Shown: positions 43,570-53,017, counted from the stretch's first letter. The stretch: DNA of 64,000 nucleotides from Flavobacterium sp. WV_118_3 (GCF_039778605.1 NZ_CP156060.1:3500001-3564000); one strand, 5' to 3'. Notes: generated by a model not told the origin, from the sequence alone. Numbers and translations: made by a program.

Positions 43570-43855
43570 ACAGATATAACTCCAAAATGTCAAAAGTAGT
43601 GTAATTTCAATAGAAATTTTAAAAAGAAGGAAGTGTTAGAAGGGAAAATCATTAAAAAGGGCTAAATTTTTTAATGATTTATGTTTTTAGAATTATGAAG
43701 ATTTGGAGGAAACTAAAGGCGCTGAGAGTTGGTTATGACTTGTTTGAAAATGTTGTTTGTGTTTTTTTGTTTTGGATAAAAGTTGTATATTTAGAAAAGA
43801 TGTGTAATTGTAGTTACATTTGTATGTGTTATTTGTAATTTTAAAACGTATTGTC

Positions 43856-44089
43856 ATGGAAAATAAGAAGCAAATACCTCAAATTAAAGAGGATATTTTT
43901 TTTGAGGAGTATAATAATATAATTTCTCAAGGAGATATACCTAACTCAGTAGTGGTTGTTACTGAATGGAATGGAGAAGGGAATAATTTCAAAATGTTTT
44001 CATTGTATGATGATAATTATTCTCCTGTAATTGTTTCAAATTCAACATCTTTAACATGTGAGTTGCTATGCCAAACTGGAATGAAGTAA
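43856..44089 (+). CDS. Small hypothetical protein, partner of the SDH-type proteinase
   Basis: The 77-residue acidic protein starts at the ATG at 43856 (MENKKQ); an upstream ATG at 43820 is possible but less likely. Its stop lies 22 bp inside the next gene in another frame, so the two are probably translationally coupled. No family is recognised. The pattern VVVVTEWNGEGNNFKMFSL suggests a small alpha/beta fold. The pair is more A+T-rich than its neighbours, which hints at acquisition. Confidence 0.6.
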   Translation: MENKKQIPQIKEDIFFEEYNNIISQGDIPNSVVVVTEWNGEGNNFKMFSLYDDNYSPVIVSNSTSLTCELLCQTGMK

Positions 44090-44973
44090 TAGAAGAGATT
44101 AAACAAGAGCAGCTTAAAAATTCCAGTTCTAATCCTTTAGATGTAATTAGAAGGAAATATTTGAAAAAAATATCAGAGATTACAGGTAGAAATGTTATTG
44201 CATATTATTCTGGTTGGTTGCAAAAACCAACATCTTCGGATACTGCTGTGAATGATAAAGATAAATCTGGTTTTATGTTAGCAATTCATAAGCTAGATAA
44301 AGATAAAGGACTTGATTTGATCCTGCATACTCCTGGAGGGGATATAGCAGCGACGGAATCATTGGTGGATTATTTATATGCAATATTTGATAAAAATATA
44401 AGAGTTATTGTCCCTCAAATATGTATGTCTGCTGGTACTATGATTGCTTTTTCCTCTTCTGAAATTATTTTAGGGAAGCATTCAAATTTGGGACCAATAG
44501 ATCCGCAAATTGGGGGTGTTGCATGCCAAGCAATATTGAAAGAATTTGAAAGGGCTAAAGATGATATAATGAAAAACCCTTCTTCTGCAGCGTTATGGCA
44601 AGTGATTATATCAAAATATCATCCAACACTGCTTGGGGCATGTCAGCAAGCTATTGATTGGTCTGAAAAAATGGTTGCAAAATGGCTTTCTGAAAACATG
44701 TTTGCTTCTGACCCTGATAAAGTTAATAATGTAATTAAAACATTCGCGGATCACACAGAACAAAAATCACATTCAAGGCATATTTCAAAGGAGGAATGTG
44801 TTGCTATAGGTTTAAATATTACATCTCTTGAAGAAGATCAAGAATTACAGGATGCTGTTCTTACTACACATCATGCATTTATGCATACTTTTTCAAATAC
44901 ACAGTGTGTTAAAATAATCGAAAATCATAATGGTATTGCATATATAGAACACTCAATTTTAAATAGGAGTTAG
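44068..44973 (+). CDS. SDH-family Clp-fold serine proteinase
   Basis: The 301-residue protein has a ClpP/crotonase-like fold: HTPGGDIAATE (oxyanion region), then ICMSAGTMIAFSS with the likely nucleophile S121, and GPIDPQIGG. This pattern belongs to the serine dehydrogenase proteinase (SDH) group, often annotated as a Clp-fold or SppA-like peptidase. There is no signal peptide or membrane helix, so it is probably cytosolic. It overlaps the small gene before it and ends at a strong terminator, making a compact two-gene cassette. Confidence 0.82.
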   Translation: MPNWNEVIEEIKQEQLKNSSSNPLDVIRRKYLKKISEITGRNVIAYYSGWLQKPTSSDTAVNDKDKSGFMLAIHKLDKDKGLDLILHTPGGDIAATESLVDYLYAIFDKNIRVIVPQICMSAGTMIAFSSSEIILGKHSNLGPIDPQIGGVACQAILKEFERAKDDIMKNPSSAALWQVIISKYHPTLLGACQQAIDWSEKMVAKWLSENMFASDPDKVNNVIKTFADHTEQKSHSRHISKEECVAIGLNITSLEEDQELQDAVLTTHHAFMHTFSNTQCVKIIENHNGIAYIEHSILNRS

Positions 44974-44987
44974 TTTGGCTTAGCTTT

Positions 44988-45023
44988 AAACGGTATAATA
45001 TTTAATTAAATATTATACCGTTT
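44988..45023. terminator. Strong bidirectional terminator
   Basis: A perfect 17-bp stem (44988-45004 with 45007-45023) with a 2-base loop between the proteinase gene and the converging lysC. Confidence 0.9.
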
Positions 45024-45039
45024 TTATTTAATTGCAGTT

Positions 45040-46293
45040 CTATTCAATAGTGATGATCTGCATCGTCTCACGGCTCATTTGTTTTACTAGTACCGTTTTG
45101 TCTTTTTCAACCATTTGTACGGCTTTGTCTGTAAAATGACGAATCGTGTACAAGGAGACATTTTCGTTATAGGTCACTTTGAATTTCTTTGACAAAGTGG
45201 CTTTCAGTTCGTTAAAATGATTGAATTTGTCTTCCAGACAAACCGAAAAACTAATCGCTGTATTTTGGATCAAGCTCACTTTTATTTTGTACTGGTGGAA
45301 TAATCCGAATATCGCACTGATGTTTTCTTCCATGATAAAGGAAAAATCAATCGAGGAAAGGGAAAGTAGCAACTGGTTTTTCTTAACGATAAAACACGAA
45401 GTTTGCGGTTCCAGATCGGCACCTTTGGAAACGCTGGTTCCCGGTAACAACGGATTGATAAACGATTTTACATATAACGGAATTTCCTTTTTCTGTAGCG
45501 GTTGTAAGGTTTTTGGGTGAATTACCGAAGCACCGTAAAAAGCCAATTCAATCGCCTCGCGGTAGGAAATCTGATTGAGCAGGACTGCATTCTCAAAATA
45601 CCGCGGATCGGCATTTAAAACACCCGGTACGTCTTTCCAGATCGTCACACTTTCGGCATTCAAACAATACGCAAAAATAGCAGCTGTATAATCGGAGCCT
45701 TCACGACCTAATGTGGTGGTGAAATTGTTTTCATCCGATCCTAAAAATCCCTGAGTAATGTTTAAAACATTCTTTTTGATGTTTTTAGAAATGGTTTTTT
45801 GCGTTAATTCCCAATCGACAATCGCATCACGATAAGTGTTGTCTGTTTTGATCAAATTACGTACGTCCACCCATTGGTTTTTAATGCCACTATGGTTAAA
45901 ATAATAACTCAGAATGGTAGTCGATACAATTTCGCCATACCCTACAATCTGATCGTATACAAAGTTGTAGTTGGGCGATTTGTTGGTACCGAGAAAATAC
46001 TCCATATCCGTAAAATGGCGGTTTACCGCTGTAAATACATCGTGTTTCTCGTCTTCAAACAAATCCAGTAAAATCTGGTTGTGGTATTTCTTGACTTCCT
46101 GAATGGAAGCCTTGAGCTCCGCCGATTTATCAAAATAGTTCTTTATAACCACTTCCAAAGCGTTTGTGGTTTTTCCCATTGCCGAAACAACCAGAAGAAC
46201 ATCGTCAAAACCTACTTTTTGCAAAACGTCGTATACGTTTTTAATACTACTGGCATCTTTTACAGAGGCGCCACCAAATTTGAATACTCTCAT
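45040..46293 (-). CDS. lysC: Aspartate kinase
   Basis: The 417-residue enzyme phosphorylates aspartate, the first step to Lys, Thr and Met. The N-terminal kinase domain has the typical start KFGGASVKD, then TTLGREGSDYTAAIFA and KDVPGVLNADP. The C-terminal regulatory part (about 310-417) is ACT-like, so feedback control is possible. It stands alone, with the GNAT gene upstream on the same strand (43 bp gap). Confidence 0.94.
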   Translation of the reverse strand: MRVFKFGGASVKDASSIKNVYDVLQKVGFDDVLLVVSAMGKTTNALEVVIKNYFDKSAELKASIQEVKKYHNQILLDLFEDEKHDVFTAVNRHFTDMEYFLGTNKSPNYNFVYDQIVGYGEIVSTTILSYYFNHSGIKNQWVDVRNLIKTDNTYRDAIVDWELTQKTISKNIKKNVLNITQGFLGSDENNFTTTLGREGSDYTAAIFAYCLNAESVTIWKDVPGVLNADPRYFENAVLLNQISYREAIELAFYGASVIHPKTLQPLQKKEIPLYVKSFINPLLPGTSVSKGADLEPQTSCFIVKKNQLLLSLSSIDFSFIMEENISAIFGLFHQYKIKVSLIQNTAISFSVCLEDKFNHFNELKATLSKKFKVTYNENVSLYTIRHFTDKAVQMVEKDKTVLVKQMSRETMQIITIE

Positions 46294-46336
46294 TGTTTAA
46301 AAATTAGACCTGTATAATAGTGTGATTACAGTCGCT

Positions 46337-46819
46337 TTAACGCGGCTGTAAGCTATTTGTGAAATTACTGATTCCGGCTTCGTCCATTTGTACGACATAC
46401 CAGTCTTTTAAAACTTTGGCACCCGATTTTTCGTAAAAGTCAATCGCATTTTGGTTCCAATCCAGTACAGCCCATTCGATACGACGCACCTTGTCTTTTT
46501 CGCCTTGTTTGATCACTTCGGCATACAAAGCATGTCCCAATCCGGTACCGCGCATTTTTTCATTTACAATCAGATCTTCCAGATGAATCGTTTTGCCTTT
46601 CCAGGTTGAATAGCGATAGTAGAATAAAGCCATACCAACTATCTCATGGTCGACTTCGGCGATAAAGGTTTTAAAAAGTGGGTTTTCACCAAAACCGTCG
46701 CGCACCAGTTCGTCGGCGGTAACCACTACGGCATCCGGTTCTTTTTCAAATAACGCCAGTTCGCGGATCAGCCCGAGTACGGCTGGCATATCTTCTTTTT
46801 GTCCTTTTCGAATGTTCAT
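46337..46819 (-). CDS. GNAT-family N-acetyltransferase (diamine acetyltransferase-like)
   Basis: From the ATG at 46819 (MNIRKGQKED) the protein has 160 residues. The acetyl-CoA loop NEKMRGTGLGHALYAEV and the strand EDLIV are clear, and WAVLDWNQNAIDFYEKSGAKVL is the typical C-terminal half of spermidine/thialysine acetyltransferases (SSAT-like). The substrate is probably a small amine but is not proven. A longer start at 46912 would overlap the promoter region of fbp and is rejected. Confidence 0.88.
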   Translation of the reverse strand: MNIRKGQKEDMPAVLGLIRELALFEKEPDAVVVTADELVRDGFGENPLFKTFIAEVDHEIVGMALFYYRYSTWKGKTIHLEDLIVNEKMRGTGLGHALYAEVIKQGEKDKVRRIEWAVLDWNQNAIDFYEKSGAKVLKDWYVVQMDEAGISNFTNSLQPR

Positions 46820-46924
46820 TTTACGGAAATTAAGTGTTTTGTGATTGCCGGAATAAAATATATTGGCATTGCACAAAAATAGCGATATTTGTACTCGAAA
46901 ACACAACAACAACTCTAATAAATA

Positions 46925-47935
46925 ATGAAAGATCGCAATAAAACGTTAGGTGAGTTTATCATTGAAAAACAGGAAGAATTCAAGTACTCATCCGGGGAAT
47001 TGTCCCGAATTATCAATTCCATTCGTCTGGCGGCAAAAGTGGTGAGCCACAAAGTAAATAAAGCCGGATTGGTCGATATCGTTGGAGCGGCCGGGGAACA
47101 GAATATTCAGGGCGAAGATCAGCAAAAACTGGATGTCTATGCCAATGAGGTTTTTATTCAAACGTTGATCAATCGTGAGATTGTCTGCGGAATCGCGTCC
47201 GAAGAAAATGACGATTTTATTACCGTTCAAGGGAAAGATGCCAGTCATAATAACAAATATGTAGTGTTAATGGATCCGTTAGATGGATCGTCCAATATTG
47301 ATGTGAACGTATCGGTAGGAACGATTTTCTCGGTGTATCGTAGAATTACGCCAATGGGAACACCGGTAACACTGGAAGATTTTTTACAACCGGGCGTAAA
47401 TCAGGTAGCAGCAGGTTATGTAATCTATGGTACGTCGACCATGTTGGTGTATACGACCGGTCACGGGGTAAATGGTTTTACGTTAAACCCGGCTATCGGT
47501 ACATTTTACCTGTCGCACCCGAATATGAAATATGCACCGGACGGAAAAATCTATTCGATTAACGAAGGAAATTATATTCATTTCCCACAAGGGGTTAAAG
47601 ATTATATCAAATATTGTCAGCTGGAAGAAGGCGATCGTCCGTATACGTCTCGTTATATCGGAAGTTTGGTGTCCGATTTTCATAGAAACATGATCAAAGG
47701 TGGGGTTTATATTTATCCGACGAGTTCCAAGGCACCCAATGGAAAATTGCGTTTGTTATACGAATGCAATCCGATGGCTTTTATCGCCGAACAGGCCGGA
47801 GGAAAAGCATCCGATGGTTTTGATCGTATCCTGGAAATTAAGCCGACGGAATTGCATCAACGCGTACCGTTTTTCTGCGGAAGTCGAAACATGGTGGAAA
47901 AAGCGGAAGAATTTATGGCCAACGCGATGCAATAA
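46925..47935 (+). CDS. fbp: Class 1 fructose-1,6-bisphosphatase
   Basis: The 336-residue enzyme of gluconeogenesis shows the metal-binding motif [13 protein letters not shown], upstream SEENDDF and the substrate-binding region [19 protein letters not shown] with [17 protein letters not shown]. The length is normal and no residue appears missing. It is divergent from the GNAT gene and followed by a palindrome and a terminator. Confidence 0.97.
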   Translation: MKDRNKTLGEFIIEKQEEFKYSSGELSRIINSIRLAAKVVSHKVNKAGLVDIVGAAGEQNIQGEDQQKLDVYANEVFIQTLINREIVCGIASEENDDFITVQGKDASHNNKYVVLMDPLDGSSNIDVNVSVGTIFSVYRRITPMGTPVTLEDFLQPGVNQVAAGYVIYGTSTMLVYTTGHGVNGFTLNPAIGTFYLSHPNMKYAPDGKIYSINEGNYIHFPQGVKDYIKYCQLEEGDRPYTSRYIGSLVSDFHRNMIKGGVYIYPTSSKAPNGKLRLLYECNPMAFIAEQAGGKASDGFDRILEIKPTELHQRVPFFCGSRNMVEKAEEFMANAMQ

Positions 47936-47940
47936 GATAA

Positions 47941-47953
47941 GACCTGTCAGGTC
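47941..47953. repeat. Short palindrome related to the 37-kb element
   Basis: GACCTGTCAGGTC is a perfect palindrome around a T, sharing its core ACCTGTCAGGT with 37051-37083 and lying just after the fbp stop. Confidence 0.5.
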
Positions 47954-47961
47954 TATAAAGT

Positions 47962-47990
47962 AAAAAGTCCTGAATTTTCAGGACTTTTTT
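47962..47990. terminator. Terminator between fbp and TerB-like gene
   Basis: A 12-bp perfect stem (AAAAAGTCCTGA with TCAGGACTTTTT) and T-run. The gene on the other strand ends 17 bp away. Confidence 0.9.
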
Positions 47991-48006
47991 ATTCGGTAAA
48001 ACCGGA

Positions 48007-48438
48007 TTATTTGTTCATGTTTTGCATTTCGTATATAAACGTATCCAGATCTACATTTAAAACTAATAACGAAAACGCTTTGTCTACAATATAAGAAGCG
48101 TTACTTGGTGTAAAGCCTAATGCCAAAACGAAACGCATCAGGATTTCTTTTTGTTTCGGGCCCAGAATATGATCTGCATAAACCATACGGGATAAATCAT
48201 ACAAACGCTCTAAACGTTGTGTGTATAAATAAGGAGGGTTAATCGGATATTTTAAAGGATTCTCCAGAATTTCTTCATACTCCTCTTTCGAAATCTCCAA
48301 CTGAATAGCCAACTTGTCTAAGAAGTTTCTTTCTTCCTGAGTCAGGTCGCCGTCTGCAAGAGCAACTCGTACGATAGCTGAAAAGTGCCCTTTGTTACGG
48401 GACTTAAATTCGCTATCAAATAAATCTGAAAATGACAT
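48007..48438 (-). CDS. TerB-like domain protein
   Basis: The 143-residue mostly helical protein has the TerB/DjlA-like pattern ADGDLTQEERNFLDKLA (about 28-44), with acidic residues that may bind metal, and a second helical repeat. The family was named from tellurite resistance but occurs widely; no other ter genes are nearby, so a general housekeeping or stress role is more likely. Confidence 0.82.
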   Translation of the reverse strand: MSFSDLFDSEFKSRNKGHFSAIVRVALADGDLTQEERNFLDKLAIQLEISKEEYEEILENPLKYPINPPYLYTQRLERLYDLSRMVYADHILGPKQKEILMRFVLALGFTPSNASYIVDKAFSLLVLNVDLDTFIYEMQNMNK

Positions 48439-48586
48439 ATTTTTACAATTAAATGGTGTTGTACAGGTACAAATATACTTTATTTCCTATCCTGTTAAAA
48501 CAAAATGGCAGCTTTTGTTGGCGGAGTATAGAAATATCAAAAATAATTGTAAGTTTGGATTCCCAAGTCAAATTAAAAGAAATACT

Positions 48587-49180
48587 ATGTCAGAATTTTG
48601 GATATACTTTAACATCGGATTACGTCATGTGCTCGATATCAATGCTTATGATCATGTTTTGTTTCTGATCGCTTTGGTGGTTCCCTATGCGTTTAAAGAC
48701 TGGAAGCGGGTGTTGTTACTCGTGACGCTTTTTACCTTGGGACATACCTTGTCGCTTATGTTATCGGTGTATGGAATCGTATATATTAAGGCCAATCTGG
48801 TCGAGTTTCTGATCCCGATTACCATTTTGGTGACGGCATTATTTCATTTGTTTACCGCCGGAAAGTCATCCAAAAACGAAAGTGTCAGTTTTGTGGCTTT
48901 CGTAACGCTTTTCTTTGGAATTATTCATGGATTGGGTTTTTCCAATTACTTTAAAACCATATTACCGGGCGCTGCATCCGATAAATTACTACCGTTGCTC
49001 GAATTCGCATTGGGTATCGAAACAGCCCAAATTATTGTGGTACTGGTGGTGTTAATCCTTTCTTATATTATTCAGACTTTTTTCCGCTTTTCCAAACGCG
49101 ACTGGACACTGGTTATGTCGGCTTTTGTGATCGGTGTGGTATTACCGATGATCATCAGTAGTGAAATTTGGAACCGCTAA
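48587..49180 (+). CDS. HupE/UreJ-family membrane protein
   Basis: From the ATG at 48587 (MSEFWIYFNIGLRHVLD) the product has 197 residues and about six membrane helices. Conserved His residues occur in GLRHVLDINAYDHVLF, GHTLSLML and GIIHGLGFSNYF, the pattern of HupE/UreJ-2 proteins, which are linked to nickel or other metal uptake. No hydrogenase or urease genes are nearby, so the metal is uncertain. The much longer frame opening at 48392 lacks support. Confidence 0.85.
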   Translation: MSEFWIYFNIGLRHVLDINAYDHVLFLIALVVPYAFKDWKRVLLLVTLFTLGHTLSLMLSVYGIVYIKANLVEFLIPITILVTALFHLFTAGKSSKNESVSFVAFVTLFFGIIHGLGFSNYFKTILPGAASDKLLPLLEFALGIETAQIIVVLVVLILSYIIQTFFRFSKRDWTLVMSAFVIGVVLPMIISSEIWNR

Positions 49181-49189
49181 AAAAAATGC

Positions 49190-49312
49190 TTATCTTTTCA
49201 GTATCAGTAGCGAAACGTTTGCGTATTTTTGTATTCCGTATTCCTGCTGTCCGCTATATCGTGTTGGTGCAACAAGGATGTCGCTTCCATCAGGGCTATA
49301 ACGATAGGTCAT
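49190..49312 (-). pseudogene. Possible coding remnant (40 codons)
   Basis: On the minus strand a protein-like tail (MTYRYSPDGSDILVAPTRY and more, ending LLILKR) has natural amino-acid composition and is open further upstream to 49399 without an ATG, overlapping the dCMP deaminase start. It may be the C-terminal remnant of a lost gene or a very small gene. No family is recognised. Confidence 0.3.
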
Positions 49313-49350
49313 TACCTTTTGTGATGGTTTACAAGTAACTAATACATTGA

Positions 49351-49791
49351 ATGAAAGAACAAAAACGGAATAAATACGATAAGGCCTACTTGAGAATTGC
49401 TAAAGAATGGAGCCTGTTGTCGTATTGTAAAAGAAAACAGGTTGGTGCCATCATTGTAAAAGACCGTATGATTATTTCCGACGGTTATAACGGAACACCA
49501 TCCGGATTTGAGAATTGCTGCGAAGACGATGAAGGGTATACCAAATGGTATGTATTGCATGCCGAAGCGAATGCAATCTCGAAAGTGGCCCGATCCACAC
49601 AATCCTGCGAAGGAGCAACCTTATATATTACCTTATCGCCTTGTAAGGATTGTAGTAAACTGATTCATCAGTCCGGAATTAAACGGGTTGTTTATTATCA
49701 GGGATATAAAGATGAAGAAGGACTTGATTTTTTGACAAAAGCAGGTGTAGAGGTAGAGCATATTGCTGATTTGGATTGGTATGAAAATTAA
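49351..49791 (+). CDS. dCMP deaminase (deoxycytidylate deaminase family)
   Basis: The 146-residue zinc enzyme has HAEANAI (zinc His and catalytic Glu) and SPCKDCSKLI (zinc Cys pair), with the DGYNGTPSG region of the dCMP deaminase group. It turns dCMP into dUMP for dTMP synthesis. The gene overlaps the start of the next protease gene by 11 bp, indicating one transcript. Ribonucleotide reductase and dGTPase lie 4-8 kb downstream. Confidence 0.94.
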   Translation: MKEQKRNKYDKAYLRIAKEWSLLSYCKRKQVGAIIVKDRMIISDGYNGTPSGFENCCEDDEGYTKWYVLHAEANAISKVARSTQSCEGATLYITLSPCKDCSKLIHQSGIKRVVYYQGYKDEEGLDFLTKAGVEVEHIADLDWYEN

Positions 49792-51361
49792 AAAAATATA
49801 TTTGCCGGTAATCATCACTACGGCACTCGCTGTGGGTGTGCTTATTGGGGGCTATCTTAACTTTTCGGCTCCAACGGCGAATTTTTCTTCAAACGCGAGT
49901 AAAAATAAACTCAATAAGCTACTGGATTTTATCAATAACGAATATGTCGATGAGGTCAATACCGATTCGATTGTGGATATTACCGTAAACGGTATTCTCG
50001 AAAAACTCGATCCACATTCGGTTTATATTGCTAAAAACGAGTTCGAATCCGTAGCGCAAAGTATGAAAGGTGACTTTGTGGGAATTGGCGTGAATTTCTA
50101 TACCTATAAAGATTCGGTGGCGGTTATCAAACCCATCGCAGATGGGCCTTCCGAAAGAGCCGGAATTCGTGCGGGTGACCGTATTTTGTTTGCAGGCAAT
50201 AGTAAATTATTCGGAAAGAAAATATCCAACGATACGCTTTTTTCAAAATTAAAAGGGGAGAGAGGATCCAAAGTAGAGCTAACCATTTTTAGAAAAACGG
50301 AAAACAAAAAGTTTAAAGTCAATGTAACCCGCGATTTGGTGCCAATCAAAAGTGTGGATGTGGCTTTAATGCTCAATAATAAAATCGGATATATTAAAAT
50401 TAACCGTTTTGCTGAGACTACTTTTAAAGAGTTTCATCAGGGACTGTCAAAGCTAAAAGCAGCCGGTGTGCAAGAACTTATTGTCGATGTACGTAATAAT
50501 GGTGGTGGCTATATGGAACGCGCGGTGGAAATTGCCGATGAGTTCCTGAAAGATAAAGAGCAGATCGTTAAAATCAAAAACCGAAAAGGAGTGGAGGACG
50601 TGAGTAATGCTACTTCGAAAGGTAGTTTTGAAAACGGAAAACTATATATTCTGATCGATGAAAACAGTGCGTCGGCAAGTGAAATTTTAGCCGGAGCGAT
50701 TCAGGATAACGACCGCGGACTGATTGTGGGAAGACGATCGTTTGGAAAAGGTTTGGTGCAACGGGAAATGCCATTAGGAGATGGTTCTGCTGTTCGTTTA
50801 ACGGTGGCGCGTTATTATACGCCTTCGGGACGATCGATCCAAAAACCGTATAATAAAGGTCTGGAAGCGTATTACGGCGATTTTGAAAAGCGTTTCGAGA
50901 ACGGCGAATTATACGCATTCGATAGTATCAAAGTTGCGGATAGCCTGAAGTTTAAAACCAAAAAAGGAAAAACGGTTTATGGTGGTGGCGGTATCATTCC
51001 GGATATTTTTGTCCCGATGGAAGGAAAACACGGGGATGAAGCCTTAAACATGATCATGCAATCTGGAATTGTGAGCTATTTTGTTTTTGAAGAATTGGAT
51101 CGCGAAAGAATGCAATTTCAGAAGTTAATGATTCCACAAGTGGAAAGTAAGGTGAAAAGTACCGATTTTTATTACGATGGTTTCCGTAAACATTTGTCGA
51201 AAAGCGGGCTTATTTTTAATCTGGATAAAAACAAAGATAAGGTCAAACAATATCTGGCTGCCGAATTTGTACGTCAGTTATTTGATGAGCAACATTATTA
51301 TCAGTTGGTTTTAAAAGAAGATCCGATGATTAAAGCGGTGTTTGAAGCCGCTAAAAAATAA
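49781..51361 (+). CDS. S41-family C-terminal processing peptidase
   Basis: From the ATG at 49781 (MKIKKIYLPVI) the product has 526 residues: one N-terminal membrane anchor (VIITTALAVGVLIGGYLNF), a PDZ domain (about 85-165: GIRAGDRILFAG) and an S41 catalytic core with the Ser motif NSASASEILAGAIQDN and Lys motif GRRSFGKGLVQ. It cuts C-terminal tails of periplasmic proteins. A helical C-terminal region follows. It overlaps the dCMP deaminase gene, an arrangement seen in other Flavobacteria. Confidence 0.95.
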   Translation: MKIKKIYLPVIITTALAVGVLIGGYLNFSAPTANFSSNASKNKLNKLLDFINNEYVDEVNTDSIVDITVNGILEKLDPHSVYIAKNEFESVAQSMKGDFVGIGVNFYTYKDSVAVIKPIADGPSERAGIRAGDRILFAGNSKLFGKKISNDTLFSKLKGERGSKVELTIFRKTENKKFKVNVTRDLVPIKSVDVALMLNNKIGYIKINRFAETTFKEFHQGLSKLKAAGVQELIVDVRNNGGGYMERAVEIADEFLKDKEQIVKIKNRKGVEDVSNATSKGSFENGKLYILIDENSASASEILAGAIQDNDRGLIVGRRSFGKGLVQREMPLGDGSAVRLTVARYYTPSGRSIQKPYNKGLEAYYGDFEKRFENGELYAFDSIKVADSLKFKTKKGKTVYGGGGIIPDIFVPMEGKHGDEALNMIMQSGIVSYFVFEELDRERMQFQKLMIPQVESKVKSTDFYYDGFRKHLSKSGLIFNLDKNKDKVKQYLAAEFVRQLFDEQHYYQLVLKEDPMIKAVFEAAKK

Positions 51362-51364
51362 CAC

Positions 51365-51390
51365 AAAAAAGGAGCCTAGGCTCCTTTTTT
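51365..51390. terminator. Bidirectional terminator
   Basis: A 26-bp palindrome (AAAAAAGGAGCC / GGCTCCTTTTTT with CTAG overlap at the centre) ends both the peptidase and the converging oxidoreductase gene. Confidence 0.88.
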
Positions 51391-51998
51391 TATTTTCGTA
51401 TACTGTCGTGAGAGTGGGTTTCAATTCCGTTGTTCCATAACGTTAGGAGGTCGGTTGCTACCGATGCGCCACTTCCGGCGGCTATCGCAAGCTGACTTCT
51501 CCATCCGGCCAGCGTCCCGGCTACATAAATACCGTCGGCAACAAGATGATCATTGTTTTTAAGCTGGATACGGTTTTTCTCCGGTAATGCTTTGCGGTGT
51601 GGTTCAATATAGTGTTCCAGGCCTTCTATTCCGAAAAGGTTGGATGAACCGATGGCGACTACAATCGCACGGGTTTTATAAGAGGCTTTGTTTGTCGTTA
51701 CGGTAAAGTTGCCGGATGCTCCTTCGACTTTGATAACTTTTTCGTCCGGAATTTGTATGATATGCGGGTAGGTTTGTGCCAGATGATCGGTGCTTTCGGT
51801 TAGAATTTCCGAACCCGGTTTTCCTGCCGGAATACCATAGGCGTTATTGAATAGCGCGTCTTGTAACGACGACGCTTTCTGGTGGGTGATAATGCCTATT
51901 TTTTTATCGGTTACAAAACTCTTTTTTTGAGCCGACCCTAATATAAGGGCACACGAAACCCCGGCTACACCGCCACCAATTAGCAAAACATCAAACAT
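51390..51998 (-). CDS. Short FAD-dependent oxidoreductase (thioredoxin-reductase-like)
   Basis: The 202-residue protein has an FAD-binding Rossmann motif GGGVAGVSCAL at the start and the second FAD motif DGIYVAGTLAG near residues 153-163. It lacks the CxxC redox pair and separate NAD(P)H domain of thioredoxin reductase, making it a minimal member of the family found in Bacteroidota. The reaction is unknown. A small membrane protein gene ends 3 bp before its start. Confidence 0.82.
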   Translation of the reverse strand: MFDVLLIGGGVAGVSCALILGSAQKKSFVTDKKIGIITHQKASSLQDALFNNAYGIPAGKPGSEILTESTDHLAQTYPHIIQIPDEKVIKVEGASGNFTVTTNKASYKTRAIVVAIGSSNLFGIEGLEHYIEPHRKALPEKNRIQLKNNDHLVADGIYVAGTLAGWRSQLAIAAGSGASVATDLLTLWNNGIETHSHDSIRK

Positions 51999-52001
51999 GT
52001 C

Positions 52002-52202
52002 TTAGTTTCCTTTTGTTTTTTCTTCGATGGCTTTCGACATCTTGAAGATTAATAAAATACAAACAGCGCATAACGAAGCCACAATGCCGATTAACGCCAC
52101 TAAACTGTTGCCTTCAAAAAGATTCGAAAAATCCAGTAAGGTTAGGTTAAAAAGTATTAACCCCAACGCGGCAGCGATTAGTATGTATGAGAAAATTTTC
52201 AT
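52002..52202 (-). CDS. Small membrane protein (66 aa)
   Basis: The 66-residue protein has two hydrophobic segments (about 4-24 and 34-55) and a Lys/Glu-rich tail (KMSKAIEEKTKGN). It is 3 bp upstream of the oxidoreductase gene, so the two are co-transcribed. No family is recognised. Confidence 0.7.
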   Translation of the reverse strand: MKIFSYILIAAALGLILFNLTLLDFSNLFEGNSLVALIGIVASLCAVCILLIFKMSKAIEEKTKGN

Positions 52203-52263
52203 TGTAAATAAAAAAAGAACTACGAGTAGTTAAATTATGGCGGTGAAATTAGTAAAAATCTGC

Positions 52264-52839
52264 TTAAACAAACAGACCTTTAACATTAGCTGCGAATAAT
52301 TTAACAGCGATCGCTAAAAGAACCACGCCAAATACCTTGCGGATAACACCTAGTCCGTTTTTACCCAATGTTTTTTCGATTCGGGATGATGATTTTAAAA
52401 CCAGGTATACAATCAGAATGTTGGCCAGAATACCAAAGATAATGTTGATCGTCTGATATTCCGAGCGCAAGGATAGTAAAGTGGTCATGGTACCGGCTCC
52501 GGCTATCAGCGGGAAGGCAATCGGTACTATGGATGCTGTATTGGGCGCATCATCTTTATAGAGTGTGATGCCTAAGATCATTTCCAGTGCCAGAAAAAAT
52601 AATACAAACGAACCGGCAACGGCAAACGAGTTGACATCGATTCCGATAAGTTTTAAAATTTCATCTCCTACAAAAAGAAAGGAAATCATGATCACAGCCG
52701 CGACTATAGAGGCTTTTTCAGATTGTATATGGCCTACTTTGTTGCGTAAATCAACAATAATCGGGATACTTCCGAAAATATCGATCACCGCAAATAAAAC
52801 CATTCCTACCGTAAAAAATTCTTTCCAATCGAATCCCAT
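52264..52839 (-). CDS. MarC-family integral membrane protein
   Basis: The 191-residue protein has about six membrane helices. The opening (FFTVGMVLFAVIDIFGSIPI) and the IPIAFPLIAGAGTMTTLLSL motif are typical of the MarC/UPF0056 family. Its transport role is unproven; early links to multidrug resistance in E. coli were not confirmed. Confidence 0.93.
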   Translation of the reverse strand: MGFDWKEFFTVGMVLFAVIDIFGSIPIIVDLRNKVGHIQSEKASIVAAVIMISFLFVGDEILKLIGIDVNSFAVAGSFVLFFLALEMILGITLYKDDAPNTASIVPIAFPLIAGAGTMTTLLSLRSEYQTINIIFGILANILIVYLVLKSSSRIEKTLGKNGLGVIRKVFGVVLLAIAVKLFAANVKGLFV

Positions 52840-53009
52840 ACCTATTATTTTTTTAAGACTGCAAAATTATATAAATTTATAACAAAAAATCTAAAAACAA
52901 GGTTAATTTTTAACATAAAAATAAAATTGACTTCGAAATGTCTTGGTTTGTTGTTTATTTCGCAACGAAAGAGGGTGTTTTACCCCGTTTTAAAGTCGGT
53001 ATTAATTTG

Positions 53010-53017
53010 TACCTTTG
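53010..53017 (+). promoter_or_regulatory. -7 promoter element before the DUF3109 gene
   Basis: TACCTTTG fits TAnnTTTG, 28 bp upstream of the ATG at 53045. Confidence 0.55.

Noticed and set aside
49186..49338. Plus-strand 50-codon frame between HupE-like and dCMP deaminase genes
   Set aside because: Composition is less protein-like than the minus-strand reading over the same bases, and no ribosome-binding context or family is seen.
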